64,000 nt of DNA from Poseidonocella pacifica (lineage in GTDB: Bacteria > Pseudomonadota > Alphaproteobacteria > Rhodobacterales > Rhodobacteraceae). The first letter of the stretch is position 1, and each line of letters begins with the position of its first letter. The stretch covers positions 248,001 to 312,000 of the forward strand of contig NZ_FOJU01000002.1 in the NCBI RefSeq assembly GCF_900111875.1, in the 5' to 3' direction. The position numbers and the translations under genes are program-made. Of this stretch, positions 17,580 to 27,709 are shown in pieces. Below the pieces are notes generated by a model. It worked only from the letters and a program-made list of their open reading frames with translations, made no database searches and had not been told where the DNA came from.

Positions 17580-17606
17580 ACGCCCCGCCTTTGTGCGGGG
17601 CGTTTT
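17580..17606 (+). terminator. rho-independent terminator of rplY
   Basis: ACGCCCCGC/GCGGGGCGT stem (9 bp) over a 6-base loop, followed by TTTT. The stem is also placed to end the convergent monooxygenase gene. Confidence 0.88.
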
Positions 17607-17617
17607 GCGTTTGGGCG

Positions 17618-17929
17618 CTAGTCCTCGACCAGAACCGCACTGAAAACTTCAAGCTGCGGCGGGCCGACATACATCTCGCCACTGGATTTCGCACCCTTGT
17701 GCGCGGCTCGGAACGCCTCCGATTTCGTCCAAGCGACAAAGCTCGCCTCGTCCTCCCATACCGCATGGGAGGCATAGAGCACATGGCCCTCGCTTTCGGC
17801 TCCCTTGAGCAGATGGAACGCCCGAAAGCCGGGCACCTCCTTCAGGTGGCGATCACGAGTGCGCCATACCTCCTCGAAATCGTCTGTCGCCTCCGGGCGA
17901 ACTTTGAAACGGTTCATCGTAAGATACAT
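17618..17929 (-). CDS. antibiotic biosynthesis monooxygenase (ABM) family protein
   Basis: A 103-aa dimeric ferredoxin-like fold of the ABM/IsdG-like group. It starts [22 protein letters not shown] and has the conserved [11 protein letters not shown] strand and the [22 protein letters not shown] stretch that marks this family. Members include haem-degrading and quinol monooxygenases; the substrate is unknown here. The gene lies between rplY and pth on the opposite strand, its stop 12 bases from the rplY terminator. Confidence 0.82.
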   Translation of the reverse strand: MYLTMNRFKVRPEATDDFEEVWRTRDRHLKEVPGFRAFHLLKGAESEGHVLYASHAVWEDEASFVAWTKSEAFRAAHKGAKSSGEMYVGPPQLEVFSAVLVED

Positions 17930-17996
17930 GCGCGGCTCCTTGTCGGTAGCGTGGGTTTGGCGTTATCACTGGCGGAAAGCTGGATCGGAGGCAGAG

Positions 17997-18680
17997 TTGC
18001 AGATTTTCGTGGGCCTCGGCAATCCCGGGGCGAAATATGCGGGGAACCGGCATAACATTGGCTTCATGGCGCTGGACCGGATCGCAGAGGATCACGGCTT
18101 CGGCCCATGGAAATCGAAGTTTCAGGGTCAGATTTCCGAAGGCCTGCTTGGGCCGGAAAAAGTCCTGTTGCTCAAGCCGGAAACCTTCATGAACCGTTCG
18201 GGGCAGTCAGTGGGTGAAGCCCTGCGGTTCTACAAGCTGGAACCGGGAGATCTGACCGTTTTTCATGACGAATTGGATCTGGCGCCCGGTCGGCTGAAGG
18301 TCAAGCAAGGCGGCGGGCATGCGGGCCACAACGGGCTGCGTTCAATCCATGAGCATATCGGCGACGCCTATGCCCGTGTCAGGCTCGGGATAGGTCACCC
18401 CGGCCACAAGGACCGCGTCGCGGCCTATGTGCTGCACGACTTCGCCCGCGCCGATGAGACATGGCTGGATGACCTGCTGCGCGGAATTGCCGATGGCGCG
18501 CCAGAGCTGGCCGCAGGGGATTCAGGCCGTTTCATGAACGCTGTGGCGTTGCGCACCGCGCCGCCCCGCTCGGGAACCGGCAAAAAAGCCGACCCCGTAC
18601 CTCCTCCGCCGCCAAAGCAAGCGTCAATGCCGGAGGACAATCGCAGTCCGCTGCAAAAGCTTGCGGACAGGTTTCGTTGA
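17997..18680 (+). CDS. pth: peptidyl-tRNA hydrolase
   Basis: Releases tRNA from peptidyl-tRNA that dissociates from ribosomes. It is 227 aa, with VGLGNPG and Asn9, the catalytic His19 in NRHNIGF, FMNRSG, and the [10 protein letters not shown] Asp motif. A long Pro-rich tail (PVPPPPPKQ) ends in LQKLADRFR, as is usual in alphaproteobacteria. The start is TTG at 17997, where GGAGG lies 5 bases upstream and the family alignment begins; the upstream open frame has no such signal. Only two bases separate its stop from the ATG of the DUF2237 gene. Confidence 0.94.
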   Translation: MQIFVGLGNPGAKYAGNRHNIGFMALDRIAEDHGFGPWKSKFQGQISEGLLGPEKVLLLKPETFMNRSGQSVGEALRFYKLEPGDLTVFHDELDLAPGRLKVKQGGGHAGHNGLRSIHEHIGDAYARVRLGIGHPGHKDRVAAYVLHDFARADETWLDDLLRGIADGAPELAAGDSGRFMNAVALRTAPPRSGTGKKADPVPPPPPKQASMPEDNRSPLQKLADRFR

Positions 18681-18682
18681 CC

Positions 18683-19051
18683 ATGGAAAAAGATGACCCG
18701 ATCAACGTGCTCGGCACCGCGCTCTCGCCCTGCTCCATGTCACCGGTCACGGGTTTCTTCCGTGATGGGCACTGCAACACTTGCGCCAATGATACCGGTA
18801 GCCACACCGTCTGCGCCGTCATGACCGCAGAATTTCTGGCCTTCTCCAAATACGTGGGAAACGATCTTTCGACCCCCCGGCCCGAGTTCGGTTTTGCCGG
18901 CCTCGTGCCAGGAAACAGCTGGTGTCTTTGCGCGTCACGGTTCCTGCAAGCGGCCGATGAGGGGTGCGCCCCCAAAGTGGATCTGGAGGCTACCCATCAG
19001 CGCGCATTGGACATCGTACCGCTTGAGGTACTGAAGGCCCACCGGGCCTAG
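18683..19051 (+). CDS. DUF2237 family protein
   Basis: A 122-aa protein of the DUF2237 family; function unknown. Family marks are [38 protein letters not shown] and [13 protein letters not shown]. Seven cysteines in this short protein suggest metal or redox chemistry (inference). It follows pth after two bases and is probably co-transcribed and translationally coupled with it. Its TAG stop overlaps the convergent trpB stop: the four bases CTAG serve both strands. Confidence 0.85.
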   Translation: MEKDDPINVLGTALSPCSMSPVTGFFRDGHCNTCANDTGSHTVCAVMTAEFLAFSKYVGNDLSTPRPEFGFAGLVPGNSWCLCASRFLQAADEGCAPKVDLEATHQRALDIVPLEVLKAHRA

Positions 19052-20283
19052 CGCCCTTCGGTATCCCCCATGTCAAAGCCGAGATGCTTGGCGACGGTAT
19101 AGATATCCTTGTCGCCCCGGCCACACATATTCATGATGATGAGGTGATCGGCCGGAAGCTCGGGCGCGATCTTGGCCACATGTGCCAGAGCGTGGCACGG
19201 CTCAAGCGCGGGAATGATGCCTTCGGTTTCACACGAGAGCGTAAATGCCTGCAGCGCCTCGGCATCGGTGATCGAGACATATTGCGCACGCCCCGTATCG
19301 TGAAGCCATGAATGCTCGGGCCCTATGCCCGGATAGTCCAGCCCCGCAGAGATCGAGTATCCTTCGAGGATCTGCCCATCGTCATCCTGCAAGAGATAGG
19401 TTCGGTTGCCGTGCAGCACGCCGGGCCGCCCGCCTGTGAGAGAGGCGCAATGCTCCATCTTGTCGTCGACGCCCTTGCCGCCAGCCTCGACTCCGATGAT
19501 CCCGACATCCTTGTCGTCGAGGAAAGGATAGAACAGACCCATGGCGTTTGACCCGCCACCGATCGCCGCGATCAGCGTATCGGGAAGACGCCCTTCGGCC
19601 TCCATGATCTGCTCTTTCGCTTCCTTTCCGATGATCGATTGGAAATCGCGAACCATTGCCGGATATGGGTGCGGCCCTGCAACCGTGCCGATGCAGTAGA
19701 ACGTATCGCGCACGTTGGTCACCCAATCGCGCAGCGCATCGTTCATGGCATCCTTCAATGTGCCGCGCCCAGAGGTCACGGGGATCACCTCGGCCCCCAA
19801 GAGCCGCATACGAAAGACGTTGGGTGCCTGTCGCTTGACGTCATGCGCGCCCATGTAGACCACGCATTTCAGGCCAAACTTGGCACAGACGGTCGCCGTT
19901 GCCACCCCATGCTGTCCCGCGCCCGTTTCGGCGATGATCCGGCTCTTGCCCATCCGGCGGGCAAGGATGATCTGGCCCAGCACATTGTTGATCTTGTGCG
20001 CGCCCGTGTGATTCAACTCATCGCGCTTGAAGTAGACTTTCGCGCCGCCCAGACGCTCGGTCAGGCGTTCGGCGAAGTACAGCGGCGAAGGTCGGCCCAC
20101 GTAGTGCTTCCAAAGGAAGTTCATCTCATCCCAGAAACTCTGGTCGGTCTTGGCGTGCTCATACTGCTCCTCAAGCTCGAGGATCAGCGGCATCAGCGTT
20201 TCGGAAACAAACCGCCCGCCGAAATCGCCGAAACGACCCTTTTCGTCGGGACCGTTCATGAAGGAATTGAAAAGATCGTTCAT
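19048..20283 (-). CDS. trpB: tryptophan synthase beta chain
   Basis: PLP enzyme that condenses indole and serine to tryptophan; 411 aa. The PLP lysine is K97 in [13 protein letters not shown], and the phosphate-binding GGGSNAMG loop is present. Also conserved are KRDELNHTG and [22 protein letters not shown] lies 10 bases before ATG 20283. It ends a leftward run after trpF and a GNAT gene; trpA is not seen in the window. The interrupting GNAT gene is unusual only in detail. Confidence 0.97.
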   Translation of the reverse strand: MNDLFNSFMNGPDEKGRFGDFGGRFVSETLMPLILELEEQYEHAKTDQSFWDEMNFLWKHYVGRPSPLYFAERLTERLGGAKVYFKRDELNHTGAHKINNVLGQIILARRMGKSRIIAETGAGQHGVATATVCAKFGLKCVVYMGAHDVKRQAPNVFRMRLLGAEVIPVTSGRGTLKDAMNDALRDWVTNVRDTFYCIGTVAGPHPYPAMVRDFQSIIGKEAKEQIMEAEGRLPDTLIAAIGGGSNAMGLFYPFLDDKDVGIIGVEAGGKGVDDKMEHCASLTGGRPGVLHGNRTYLLQDDDGQILEGYSISAGLDYPGIGPEHSWLHDTGRAQYVSITDAEALQAFTLSCETEGIIPALEPCHALAHVAKIAPELPADHLIIMNMCGRGDKDIYTVAKHLGFDMGDTEGR

Positions 20284-20366
20284 CGCTCGGGGACCTCCAT
20301 CGGTGGCACGCGCTCTTGGATAGGCGAGGCCGTGGGGCATTACCAGTCGAAAGACAATGGGGATCG

Positions 20367-20810
20367 TTACAGGGTCTTCTTGAAGCCGATATGCGACGCC
20401 TCGAAACCATTGGCTTCGTAGAAGCGCAAGGCGTCATCGCGGCTTTGGTTCGACGTCAACTGAAGTAGCTGGCATCCGGCGGCACGCGCCCGCGCCTCAG
20501 CATCCGCGAGGAGCGCTCGACCAAAGTTCTTCCCCCTCTCGCCGGAGGCCACCCGAACGCTTTCGATCTGCGCCCGGCGCGCCGCCCGCAATGACAAGCC
20601 CGAAATAAAGGTTAGCTGATATGTAGCCACCAAGCGGTTTTGGATTTCGCCCACGATTACGGTGTTGAAACCTTCGTCCGCCATTTGATCAAACGCCGCG
20701 TAGTAGAGCGCGATGTCGCGCGCCTCGCGGGTCTTCCCCAGAGTATCATCCGCGAGCATCGCGACAATGGCAGGAACATCCTCTCGCCGCGCGTCCCGGA
20801 ACGTGATCAC
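20367..20810 (-). CDS. GNAT family N-acetyltransferase
   Basis: A 147-aa acetyl-CoA-dependent transferase. It has the N-terminal [17 protein letters not shown], the beta-strand [20 protein letters not shown] that holds the RGxxxG-like acetyl-CoA loop (ERGKNFG), and the C-terminal [21 protein letters not shown]. The start is GTG 20810, which overlaps the trpF stop (GTGA), so the two are translationally coupled. The acceptor substrate is unknown. Its place between trpF and trpB suggests only co-expression, not a tryptophan function. Confidence 0.88.
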   Translation of the reverse strand: MITFRDARREDVPAIVAMLADDTLGKTREARDIALYYAAFDQMADEGFNTVIVGEIQNRLVATYQLTFISGLSLRAARRAQIESVRVASGERGKNFGRALLADAEARARAAGCQLLQLTSNQSRDDALRFYEANGFEASHIGFKKTL

Positions 20811-21451
20811 TGGCCTACGGCGGCGACAAAGGCCGCAATCTTGGCTGCATCCTTGATGCCCGGAGCGCTCTCCACACCCGACGAGACATCCACCTGACGA
20901 GCGCCGGTTTTCTGTACTGCCAAAGCCACGTTGTCTGGCGTCAGCCCCCCGGCGAGCATCCACGGTACAGCCCAGCGGCGCCCCGCGATCAAGGACCAAT
21001 CGAAGGCGAGGGCATTGCCTCCGGGGCGATCCGCGCCTGCGGGCGGCTTGGCATCGACAAGGATTTGATCCGCGACTGCCCCGAAGGCATCCAACTGCGG
21101 AAGGTCGGCCGCCGTGGCAATTCCCACCGCTTTCATCACAGGCAAACCATATCTTCGGCGCACCTCGGCGACACGCTCTGGCGTTTCTGTCCCGTGAAGC
21201 TGGAGCATATCAAGCGGAACAGAATTCAGAATTTCATCGAGAGTGGCATCATCCGCATTCACGACCAGCGCGACTTTGGCCAATCCGGGTGGTGCGGAAA
21301 TCGCCAGTTCGCGCGCCTGAGCGACACTTACATGGCGCGGTGATTTCTCGAAGAACACGAAGCCGCAATAGGCCGCCCCCGCATGGGACGCGGCCTCGAC
21401 ATCCGCCGGGCGACGAAGCCCGCAGATCTTGACCCGAACACTACCGCTCAC
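20807..21451 (-). CDS. trpF: phosphoribosylanthranilate isomerase
   Basis: Isomerises N-(5-phosphoribosyl)anthranilate to CdRP in tryptophan synthesis. A TIM barrel of 214 aa with the catalytic Cys in VKICGLRRP, the catalytic Asp strand ([17 protein letters not shown]), QLHGTETPE, and the phosphate-binding [10 protein letters not shown] and [14 protein letters not shown] loops. The start is GTG 21451, five bases after the lapA-like stop. Transcription probably comes from the upstream ihfB-lapA genes. Confidence 0.96.
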   Translation of the reverse strand: MSGSVRVKICGLRRPADVEAASHAGAAYCGFVFFEKSPRHVSVAQARELAISAPPGLAKVALVVNADDATLDEILNSVPLDMLQLHGTETPERVAEVRRRYGLPVMKAVGIATAADLPQLDAFGAVADQILVDAKPPAGADRPGGNALAFDWSLIAGRRWAVPWMLAGGLTPDNVALAVQKTGARQVDVSSGVESAPGIKDAAKIAAFVAAVGQ

Positions 21452-21456
21452 TGGGA

Positions 21457-21807
21457 TCAGCCCGCATCCTCAAGCAGCGCAAGCACATCGTCACGCTCCT
21501 TACGCGATTCGCCCTTCAGCTTGGTGACCTCACGGCGGAGCGTGTCGACTTCCTGTTCCTTGCGGCGCTTCTCTACGCGCAGGGCATGCTCCCGGAACCA
21601 TTCCCAAACGAAACCGACGAGCAGGCCGGTGAGGATCGAGAAGAAGATCACCACAAAGAGCGGAAGCTGCACGGAGGGAGCGACCGCTGCGACCCCCATG
21701 AGTTCCTCAGGGACGAGTTGGAGAGTGACCGCGCCGCGATTGGCAAGGCCGATGGTGATGAGTGCGATGGCAAAGATCGCAATGCTCGCGTAGCGGATAT
21801 AGCGCAT
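21457..21807 (-). CDS. lapA: LapA/DUF1049 family inner-membrane protein
   Basis: Small membrane protein of 116 aa with two transmembrane helices (about residues 5-22 and 48-66) and a C-terminal coiled coil ([20 protein letters not shown]). LapA-family proteins in enteric bacteria help regulate LPS synthesis, but their role in alphaproteobacteria is not established. Its ATG overlaps the ihfB stop by one base (TGATG), so it is translationally coupled to ihfB. The residues [13 protein letters not shown] after the second helix are typical. Confidence 0.82.
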   Translation of the reverse strand: MRYIRYASIAIFAIALITIGLANRGAVTLQLVPEELMGVAAVAPSVQLPLFVVIFFSILTGLLVGFVWEWFREHALRVEKRRKEQEVDTLRREVTKLKGESRKERDDVLALLEDAG

Positions 21808-22094
21808 CAGTCCTCTTGTCCGTTCAATCTGTCTCGGAGCAGCTTCCCGGTCTTGAAGAACGGCACATGCTTCTCTTCGACATGCACCGATTCCCCGGTC
21901 CGTGGGTTGCGCCCCGTCCGCGAATCCCGTTGCTTCACCGAAAACGCCCCGAAACCTCGTAGCTCGACACGATCCCCCCGCGCCATGGCCTCTGTTACCT
22001 CGTTGAAAACGGTATTTACGATCCGCTCCACATCGCGGTGATACAGATGCGGGTTCTCGTCGGCGATCTTCTGGATTAGCTCCGACCTGATCAT
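21807..22094 (-). CDS. ihfB: integration host factor beta subunit
   Basis: DNA-bending nucleoid protein of 95 aa that works with IhfA. It starts [17 protein letters not shown] and has the beta-arm RNPRTGE, the [10 protein letters not shown] core and the C-terminal [18 protein letters not shown] 22094 is set by family alignment; the upstream in-frame stretch is not conserved-looking. Position after rpsA is the usual proteobacterial order, here with a terminator in the ~257-base gap. Confidence 0.95.
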   Translation of the reverse strand: MIRSELIQKIADENPHLYHRDVERIVNTVFNEVTEAMARGDRVELRGFGAFSVKQRDSRTGRNPRTGESVHVEEKHVPFFKTGKLLRDRLNGQED

Positions 22095-22292
22095 CTGGTC
22101 CTGTCCCCCCGGGCGGTGAATTACTTGGTGTTTTGCCCGACTATAGGCAGAAAAGCTACAAACAGAGAAGCACAAGGTTGAGGGAAATCAGATAATTCGG
22201 GTGCTTGCCCCGCCTTTTTCCCCGTCACTCCACATCTCATGCCCAAGCTTCGCACTCAAAGGATGCGTTCAACATGCGCTGTGGGAGAATCG

Positions 22293-22321
22293 AAAAAGGG
22301 CCCCGCGGTTAAGCGGGACCC
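22293..22321 (-). terminator. rho-independent terminator of rpsA
   Basis: On the minus strand GGGTCCCGC pairs with GCGGGGCCC (one G-U) and is followed by TTTTT. It lies 31 bases after the rpsA stop, so ihfB needs its own promoter or read-through. Confidence 0.88.
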
Positions 22322-22351
22322 TCCGGTCATTGGTATCGAGAGAGCGGAAAC

Positions 22352-24031
22352 TCAGTCGTCGCCCTTGAGCGCTGCGCCCAGGATATCGCCGAGCGAAGCA
22401 CCGGATGCAGAGGAGCCATACTGCTCAACCGCTTCCTTCTCTTCCGCGATTTCACGCGCCTTGATCGACAGGCCCAGACGGCGGGTCTTGGCGTCGATGT
22501 TGGTCACGCGAACATCCAGCTTGTCACCGACCTGGAAGCGCTCGGGGCGCTGTTCGGCACGGTCACGGGACAGATCGGAGCGACGGATGAAGGATTTCAT
22601 GCCCTCATACTCGACTTCGATGCCGCCGTCCTCGATCGCCGTCACTTCGACGGTGATGATGGTGCCGCGCTTCACGCCACCGACAGCCTCGGCAAAGGGA
22701 TCGCCGTCAACCGCCTTGATGGAGAGCGAAATGCGCTCCTTCTCGACGTCGACTTCGGAAACCACGGCCTGAACGATATCGCCCTTGCCATAGTTGCCGA
22801 TGACATCCTCGCCGCGGCCTTCCCATGTGAGGTCGGACAGGTGAACCATCCCGTCGATCTCGCCGGGCAGACCGACAAAGAGACCGAATTCGGTGATGTT
22901 CTTGACCTCGCCCTCGACCTGAGTGCCCTCGGGATGCGTTTCCGCAAAGACTTCCCACGGGTTGCGCATCGTCTGCTTGAGGCCGAGAGACACGCGGCGC
23001 TTGGCCTCGTCGATCTCCAGCACCATGACTTCCACTTCCTGCGAGGTGGAGACGATCTTGCCCGGGTGAACGTTCTTCTTGGTCCAGGACATCTCGGAAA
23101 CGTGCACGAGACCTTCGACACCTGCCTCAAGCTCAACAAACGCACCGTAGTCGGTGATGTTCGTCACGCGGCCGGTGTGAACCGAATCGAGCGGGTACTT
23201 GGCAACCACGGTATCCCACGGATCTTCCTGCAGCTGCTTCATGCCGAGGCTGATACGGTGGGTGTCCTTGTTGATCTTGATGACCTGCACCTTGACCGTT
23301 TCCCCGATCGAGAGAATCTCGTTGGGGTGGTTCACACGGCGCCACGCCATGTCGGTCACGTGCAGCAAGCCATCCACGCCGCCGAGGTCGACGAATGCGC
23401 CGTACTCGGTGATGTTCTTGACCACACCGTCGACCGTCTGGCCTTCGGTAAGGTTGGCGATGACTTCGGCGCGCTGTTCGGCACGGCTCTCTTCGAGGAT
23501 CGCACGGCGGGACACAACGATGTTGCCACGGCGACGGTCCATCTTGAGAATCTGGAACGGCTGCTTGAGACCCATGAGGGGGCCCGCATCGCGCACGGGG
23601 CGCACGTCAACCTGAGAGCCGGGCAGGAATGCCACGGCGCCGCCAAGATCAACGGTGAAGCCACCTTTGACACGGCCAAAGATCGCGCCTTCGACGCGAG
23701 CGTCGTCCGCATAGGCCTTCTCGAGACGATCCCAAGCTTCTTCACGGCGTGCCATCTCGCGGGAGATGACAGCTTCTCCGCGGGAGTTTTCAGCCGCGCG
23801 GAGGTAAACCTCGACTTCGTCGCCAACGGAGATGTCGGGCGTCTCGCCGGGGTTTGCGAATTCTTTGAGTTCGACACGGCCTTCCATCTTGTAGCCGACG
23901 TCGATGATGGCTTGGCCCGCTTCAATCGCGATGACCTTGCCCTTTACGACAGAGCCCTCATCGGGCGTGTCCATTTCGAGGCTTTCGTTAAGGAGGGCTT
24001 CGAATTCCTCCATAGATGTGTTCTGAGCCAT
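22352..24031 (-). CDS. rpsA: 30S ribosomal protein S1
   Basis: RNA-binding ribosomal protein of 559 aa that helps bring mRNA to the 30S subunit. Six S1/OB repeats are recognisable. GAFVDLGGVDGLLHVTDMAW and GAFVELEAGVEGLVHVSEMSW are central copies, and EYEGMKSFIRRSDLSRDR is the degenerate last copy. AAAGGA lies about 11 bases before the ATG. The gene lies in the aroA-cmk-(DUF4168)-rpsA-ihfB order. Autoregulation through its leader is known for S1 in other bacteria; here only a strong upstream hairpin is visible. Confidence 0.97.
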   Translation of the reverse strand: MAQNTSMEEFEALLNESLEMDTPDEGSVVKGKVIAIEAGQAIIDVGYKMEGRVELKEFANPGETPDISVGDEVEVYLRAAENSRGEAVISREMARREEAWDRLEKAYADDARVEGAIFGRVKGGFTVDLGGAVAFLPGSQVDVRPVRDAGPLMGLKQPFQILKMDRRRGNIVVSRRAILEESRAEQRAEVIANLTEGQTVDGVVKNITEYGAFVDLGGVDGLLHVTDMAWRRVNHPNEILSIGETVKVQVIKINKDTHRISLGMKQLQEDPWDTVVAKYPLDSVHTGRVTNITDYGAFVELEAGVEGLVHVSEMSWTKKNVHPGKIVSTSQEVEVMVLEIDEAKRRVSLGLKQTMRNPWEVFAETHPEGTQVEGEVKNITEFGLFVGLPGEIDGMVHLSDLTWEGRGEDVIGNYGKGDIVQAVVSEVDVEKERISLSIKAVDGDPFAEAVGGVKRGTIITVEVTAIEDGGIEVEYEGMKSFIRRSDLSRDRAEQRPERFQVGDKLDVRVTNIDAKTRRLGLSIKAREIAEEKEAVEQYGSSASGASLGDILGAALKGDD

Positions 24032-24196
24032 GTGGCGGTCTGTTTCCTTTTAACGTCTATTTTCTGGCCGTGCGGTTGTCTCCGCCGGTCTTGGGTTGGT
24101 CAGGGGACGATCCCCGCAAACAAAGAAGGGCCGGTGCTCCCGACCCTGCTCGTTGTTCGCGGCTTTTTCGCCTTGTCGACGCGCGCTCTATAGGCC

Positions 24197-24230
24197 CATG
24201 GGACGCCCAAGGCAAGCCCCGCGTCCCATG
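24197..24230 (-). terminator. 10-bp inverted repeat between DUF4168 gene and rpsA
   Basis: CATGGGACGC and GCGTCCCATG pair perfectly over a 14-base loop, just after the DUF4168 stop and upstream of rpsA. There is no T-run. It could end the upstream transcript or form part of the rpsA leader. Confidence 0.5.
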
Positions 24231-24238
24231 TCAGCCCC

Positions 24239-24721
24239 TCAGCCCGCGTTCTGCGTCAGCTCCTGGATGCGGCGGACGATCTTGCGATTCAGGTCCTGAT
24301 CCGTCGTCGCCGCGCGGTTGATCGCCATGTACTTGTCGAGCGAAATGCCATCCACTGCCTCGATCGCGGCCTTCATTTCGGCGTTTGCCTCTTCGACGAT
24401 GGCCTTCTGATCCTGCTCATTTTGCGCCTTCTGCATCTGCGGCGCATATTGATCGCGGATCTCGGACACATCGATCACGGCCTCTGCGAACGCGTCGATC
24501 TCTTCTCCGGAGTACTCAGCCACCTCGACGCCGCCGGGCATTGAGGGTGCGGCACCATCAGGGCTCTGCGCCGTCTCATCACCAGTGGGCGGGGTCACGG
24601 GCGCTTCCTGCGCCGCCTGCGGCGCGCTCGGTGCGGTTGTGGCCTGCGCCATTGCGCCCATAGGGGCGGCTGCAATCGCCAGCACGGCGGCGGTTCCGGT
24701 CATCAGTCGCGGGAAAGTCAT
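24239..24721 (-). CDS. DUF4168 exported protein
   Basis: A 160-aa exported protein with a signal peptide (MTFPRLMTGTAAVLAIAAAP, cleavage near AMA-QA). A Pro/Ala/Gln-rich linker and a C-terminal DUF4168 helical domain follow: EIDAFAEAVIDVSEIRDQY, NAEMKAAIEAVDGISLDKY and the end DQDLNRKIVRRIQEL. Function is unknown; relatives are found in the periplasm of proteobacteria and in cyanobacteria. GGAG lies 5 bases before ATG 24721. It interrupts the usual cmk-rpsA adjacency. Confidence 0.8.
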   Translation of the reverse strand: MTFPRLMTGTAAVLAIAAAPMGAMAQATTAPSAPQAAQEAPVTPPTGDETAQSPDGAAPSMPGGVEVAEYSGEEIDAFAEAVIDVSEIRDQYAPQMQKAQNEQDQKAIVEEANAEMKAAIEAVDGISLDKYMAINRAATTDQDLNRKIVRRIQELTQNAG

Positions 24722-24847
24722 GATTGCTCCAATCTTTACGGTTTCTCGCTGTGCGTCCTCTCGGGACACGGCATCGATCTAGGCGCGCCCGCCGCGCACC
24801 CCAAATACCCCAGCGAGGACCCGCCGAAACCGCCGGCCCCGTTGGCG

Positions 24848-25459
24848 TCAGCCCGCCAATCGGGCGTCAATCGCCGCCACTGCCGCGGCGACGGCCTCTT
24901 CTATTGAAAATTCGGAGGTGTCGATGCGCACCGCATCCTCAGCCGCCAGAAGGGGCGCGGTCATGCGGGAACTGTCCCGGGCATCCCGCGCCTTCACTTC
25001 CGCCAGAACCTCGTCAAAAACCGCCTCGATGCCGCGCTCGACAAGTTCCTTCCAACGGCGGCGCGCGCGGACTTCGGCGCTTGCGGTCACGAACAGCTTT
25101 GCTTCGGCGTCAGGACAGATCACCGTGCCGATGTCGCGCCCATCAAGAACCGCGCCGCCCGACCGACGGGCAAAGGCCCGCTGGAAATCTACCAAGGCGG
25201 AACGCACATCCGGGATCGACGCCACCTTGCTTGCCTCGTCAGCAATGGCTTGGGTCCGTAGCCCCTCCGCCTCTAGATCTTCGGCAACAAGCGCCTGCGC
25301 TGCGGCGATGGGATCCTCGCCCGCGAGACTGCGAAAGGCGACGGCACGGTACAAAAGGCCTGTATCGAGATGCGCGAATCCGAAATGCGCTGCCACCGCC
25401 CGGCTGACAGTACCTTTGCCCGCCGCCGCCGGGCCATCGATTGCCACCGTGAACGCCAT
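24848..25459 (-). CDS. cmk: cytidylate kinase
   Basis: Phosphorylates CMP and dCMP with ATP. It is 203 aa, with P-loop GPAAAGKGT (residues 9-17), [11 protein letters not shown], the substrate motif [20 protein letters not shown] and [13 protein letters not shown]. It starts five bases after the aroA stop, and the aroA-cmk pair is a common operon. The reading frame is complete and of normal length. Confidence 0.95.
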   Translation of the reverse strand: MAFTVAIDGPAAAGKGTVSRAVAAHFGFAHLDTGLLYRAVAFRSLAGEDPIAAAQALVAEDLEAEGLRTQAIADEASKVASIPDVRSALVDFQRAFARRSGGAVLDGRDIGTVICPDAEAKLFVTASAEVRARRRWKELVERGIEAVFDEVLAEVKARDARDSSRMTAPLLAAEDAVRIDTSEFSIEEAVAAAVAAIDARLAG

Positions 25460-25464
25460 ACGAG

Positions 25465-26811
25465 CTACCCCTTTTCAATCCGCGCGCCGAGCGCGCTCAT
25501 CAAAGGCTCGAATATCGGGAAAGAGGTAAGGATCGGGCCTCCGTCATCGACTGATACCGGCGCCTGTGCCCCCATGCCCAGCACGAGGAAAGACATGGCG
25601 ATGCGGTGGTCCAAGTGGCTTGCCGCGGTTGCGCCGCCGGGGACGCCCCGTGGCCCCCGCCCTTCGACAATCCACCAATCCTCACCCTCTTCAACCACAA
25701 TGCCATTGGCACGAAGCCCAACGGCCATTGCTTCGATGCGATCGCTTTCCTTGACCCGCAATTCCTTGACGCCCCGCATTTCGGTCCGCCCTTCGGCAAA
25801 GCTCGCGACGACAGACAGGATCGGGTATTCGTCGATCATGCTCGCCGCGCGCTCCGGCGGTACAGCAATCCCGGACATCTGGGGAGAAAACCGTGCGCGC
25901 AGATCGGCGACCGGCTCGCCGCCCTCTTCACGTTCGTTCTCATAGGTCAGATCCGCCCCCATCTCGCGCAGCGTGGTAAAAAGCCCGGCCCGCGTCGGAT
26001 TGAGGCCGATATTGGGAACCAGCACGTTGGATCCTTCGGTGATCAGTGCAGCACATACCGGAAAGGCAGCGGAGGAGGGATCGCGGGGAACGGCGATCTG
26101 TTGCGGGCGCAACTCCGGCTGCCCCAGAAGCGTGATCACTCGGCCCTCTTCCGTGTCTTCTACCGTAAGCGTCGCGCCGAAGCCCGCCAACATGCGCTCT
26201 GAGTGGTCCCTGGTCGCCTCCTTCTCGATGACGATCGTCTCACCCGGCGCATTGAGGCCTGCCAAAAGCACCGCTGATTTCACCTGCGCCGAAGGAACTG
26301 GGGTCACGTAGCGCACCGGGACCGGATTGGACGCGCCCACGATCGTCATCGGCAACCGCCCGCCAGAGCGGCCATGCGCCGTAGCCCCGAACAGGGCAAG
26401 GGGGTCGGTGATCCGGGCCATGGGGCGTTTGTTCAGGCTGGCATCGCCCGTAAAGGTCGCGGTGATCGGTGTCGTCGCCATCGCCCCCATGATGAGGCGC
26501 ACGCCCGTGCCGGAATTGCCGCAATCGATTACTTCGCCGGGTTCCGCAAAACCGCCCGTGCCGACGCCGTGGATCGACCACTCGCCCTCCCCATGACGTG
26601 TGACTTCGGCCCCGAAGGCGCGCATGGCCTTGGCCGTATCCAGAACGTCCTGCCCCTCGAGCAAGCCCGTCACCCTCGTCTCGCCCACGGCCATGGCCCC
26701 GAGGATCAAGGCGCGGTGAGAGATCGACTTGTCACCGGGCACCTCCGCTGTGCCGACTAGCGGCCCGGAGGGATACGAGGTCATCGGGGTCGGAATGCCG
26801 TGGGAGGACAT
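25465..26811 (-). CDS. aroA: 3-phosphoshikimate 1-carboxyvinyltransferase (EPSP synthase)
   Basis: Sixth step of the shikimate pathway, joining PEP to shikimate 3-phosphate. It is 448 aa. Conserved motifs are [73 protein letters not shown] and [11 protein letters not shown]. Length and wording resemble the alphaproteobacterial (class II-like) group. The residue at the position linked to glyphosate tolerance in that class is Gly here (GNSGTG), the ordinary sensitive-type state; that comparison is from memory of the family. AGAAGG precedes the ATG. Confidence 0.95.
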   Translation of the reverse strand: MSSHGIPTPMTSYPSGPLVGTAEVPGDKSISHRALILGAMAVGETRVTGLLEGQDVLDTAKAMRAFGAEVTRHGEGEWSIHGVGTGGFAEPGEVIDCGNSGTGVRLIMGAMATTPITATFTGDASLNKRPMARITDPLALFGATAHGRSGGRLPMTIVGASNPVPVRYVTPVPSAQVKSAVLLAGLNAPGETIVIEKEATRDHSERMLAGFGATLTVEDTEEGRVITLLGQPELRPQQIAVPRDPSSAAFPVCAALITEGSNVLVPNIGLNPTRAGLFTTLREMGADLTYENEREEGGEPVADLRARFSPQMSGIAVPPERAASMIDEYPILSVVASFAEGRTEMRGVKELRVKESDRIEAMAVGLRANGIVVEEGEDWWIVEGRGPRGVPGGATAASHLDHRIAMSFLVLGMGAQAPVSVDDGGPILTSFPIFEPLMSALGARIEKG

Positions 26812-26884
26812 GGGCGGGCCTTCTCTTCGGGAGTGTGTCGGCTGCCTGATAGCGCAGGCCGGTGCCTGCGTCCATCCGAGGTGA

Positions 26885-27598
26885 CTACAGCCGGCGGAAG
26901 GTCAGGTAGTGGGGCACCCGCCCCTCTCGCAGCGCCTTCTTCTCATAGCGCGTGCTGATCCAGTCGCCCCATGGCTCACGCCAATCGCTCGCGCGTTCCC
27001 CCAGCCATTCGAATCCGTGCCGTGGGACTTCTTCGAGCGTTTGACGTACGTAATCGGGAATATCGGTCGCCACCCGGAATACCGCCCCGGGCTTCATCAC
27101 GCGCGACAGCGGCTCCAGATAGTCACTGGTCACGAACCGGCGGCGATGATGACGTTTCTTGGGCCAAGGGTCGGGATAGAGAAGAAACGCTCTTTCGATG
27201 GATGCATCGGGGAGAACATCGAACAGATCCCTCACATCACCAGGATGCACCCTGAGATTGTCCACCGCCGCTTGCCGAATCTTGCCGAGCAACATCGCGA
27301 CGCCGTTGATGTACGGCTCGCAGCCGATGATCCCCACCTCTGGGTTCTGCTCGGCTTGATGCACCAGATGCTCGCCGCCGCCGAAACCTATTTCGAGCCA
27401 GACGGGGCGACCGCCAAAGAGCCCCGCGAGGCCAAGCGGGAACCGCTCAGGATTCACATCCCAGTCCACATTTCCCGGCGAGAGAGCCGCAAGGTCCTCT
27501 TCGAGATAGACCTCCTGCGAAGGGCGCAAGGTTTTACCCTTCATCCTGCCATAGAAGTTGCGCCACGGTGCGCCTTTGGGGTGCTTTGTCTCGGTCAT
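26885..27598 (-). CDS. trmB: tRNA (guanine-N7-)-methyltransferase
   Basis: Methylates G46 of tRNA with SAM; 237 aa. It shows the SAM-binding [15 protein letters not shown], the [11 protein letters not shown] acidic strand, [18 protein letters not shown] (the family signature) and the C-terminal [15 protein letters not shown] 27598 agrees with the family start. It lies 112 bases after metK in the same direction, linking SAM synthesis to a SAM user. Confidence 0.94.
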   Translation of the reverse strand: MTETKHPKGAPWRNFYGRMKGKTLRPSQEVYLEEDLAALSPGNVDWDVNPERFPLGLAGLFGGRPVWLEIGFGGGEHLVHQAEQNPEVGIIGCEPYINGVAMLLGKIRQAAVDNLRVHPGDVRDLFDVLPDASIERAFLLYPDPWPKKRHHRRRFVTSDYLEPLSRVMKPGAVFRVATDIPDYVRQTLEEVPRHGFEWLGERASDWREPWGDWISTRYEKKALREGRVPHYLTFRRL

Positions 27599-27709
27599 GG
27601 CGGGCCTCGTAGCGCCTTGGCTCACGTATCGCAAGCCACAGCACGTGTGAGGCCGCGCGCAGCAGGCCCCGCCACTCGCGGGGTCTGCACCATTTCTACG
27701 GCCGCAAAA

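Noticed and set aside
22841-24193. Plus-strand frame across rpsA
   Set aside because: Mirror of the S1 repeats; the translated protein has no family likeness.
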